DNA from: Bacteroidota bacterium
GTDB taxonomy: Bacteria; Zhuqueibacterota; Zhuqueibacteria; Zhuqueibacterales; Geothermadaptataceae
NCBI GenBank assembly: GCA_011375275.1
Contig: DRLW01000285.1
Location: forward strand, 1-5,053
Reading direction: 5' to 3'
Length of the DNA: 5,053 nt
Shown here: positions 5,031-5,053 of the stretch, in pieces
Layout: every line of letters starts with the position of its first letter
Position numbering within the stretch: the first letter of the stretch is position 1
Notes under the pieces: model-generated
What the model was told of the DNA's origin: nothing
Database searches by the model: none
Seen by the model: the letters and a program-made list of their open reading frames with translations, nothing else
Made by a program: the position numbers and the translations under genes

Positions 5031-5053
5031 CAGGCACGAATCGCAAAAAATAC

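Noticed and set aside
4992..5053. C-terminal end of an upstream minus-strand gene at the right edge
   Set aside because: All three frames are open for 10-20 codons (ending ..FVPAPD, ..YLPAVLS or ..ICRRC) and none has recognisable family features, so no frame can be chosen.

Overview
This window reads as chromosomal DNA from a Gram-negative bacterium. It carries a tightly packed minus-strand gene block for lipopolysaccharide (LPS) inner-core and lipid A assembly, interrupted by two housekeeping-type genes. The LPS genes, the fairly high GC content, the cysteine-tailed GT9 glycosyltransferases and the intergenic GTCATTCCGG-type palindromes would fit a Desulfobacterota/deltaproteobacterial genome. 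That placement is inference, and nothing here fixes the species.

Layout from right to left, in the direction of transcription. Positions 5053-4890 hold no gene I can assign, but do hold three short perfect hairpins. A sigma70-like promoter candidate (4889-4861) is followed by a possible 62-residue Cys/His-rich small protein (4833-4645). Next come lpxL, a lipid A late acyltransferase (4617-3724); waaF, heptosyltransferase II (3727-2678); tsaC, threonylcarbamoyl-AMP synthase for tRNA t6A (2675-2019); a low-molecular-weight protein phosphatase (2032-1526); and a second GT9 glycosyltransferase (1536-499). From lpxL onward the genes overlap by 4 to 14 nt or sit 2 nt apart, and three of them appear to use GTG or TTG starts. 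This points to one translationally coupled operon.

Positions 498-97 contain no gene. The segment 151-398 is an unusual composite inverted repeat. Two diverged copies of one module (a TATCCA..CTCAGCAA arm, then a CTGTCATTCCGG..CCGGAATCTC hairpin) face each other, with an extra long hairpin at 255-331. At the left edge, 96-1 is the start of a minus-strand gene with a strong ribosome binding site and a signal peptide; the rest lies outside the window.

How the genes fit together: LpxL acylates lipid A, WaaF adds the second heptose of the inner core, and the second GT9 enzyme probably adds another heptose or related core sugar. TsaC and the phosphatase have no direct LPS role but sit between the two transferases. 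They resemble the Bacillus ywlC/ywlE neighbourhood, where a TsaC-type gene also lies close to a low-molecular-weight phosphatase. I found no CRISPR array, tRNA, rRNA, insertion sequence or clearly novel defence system. The least explained items are the composite repeat at 151-398 and the small protein ahead of lpxL.
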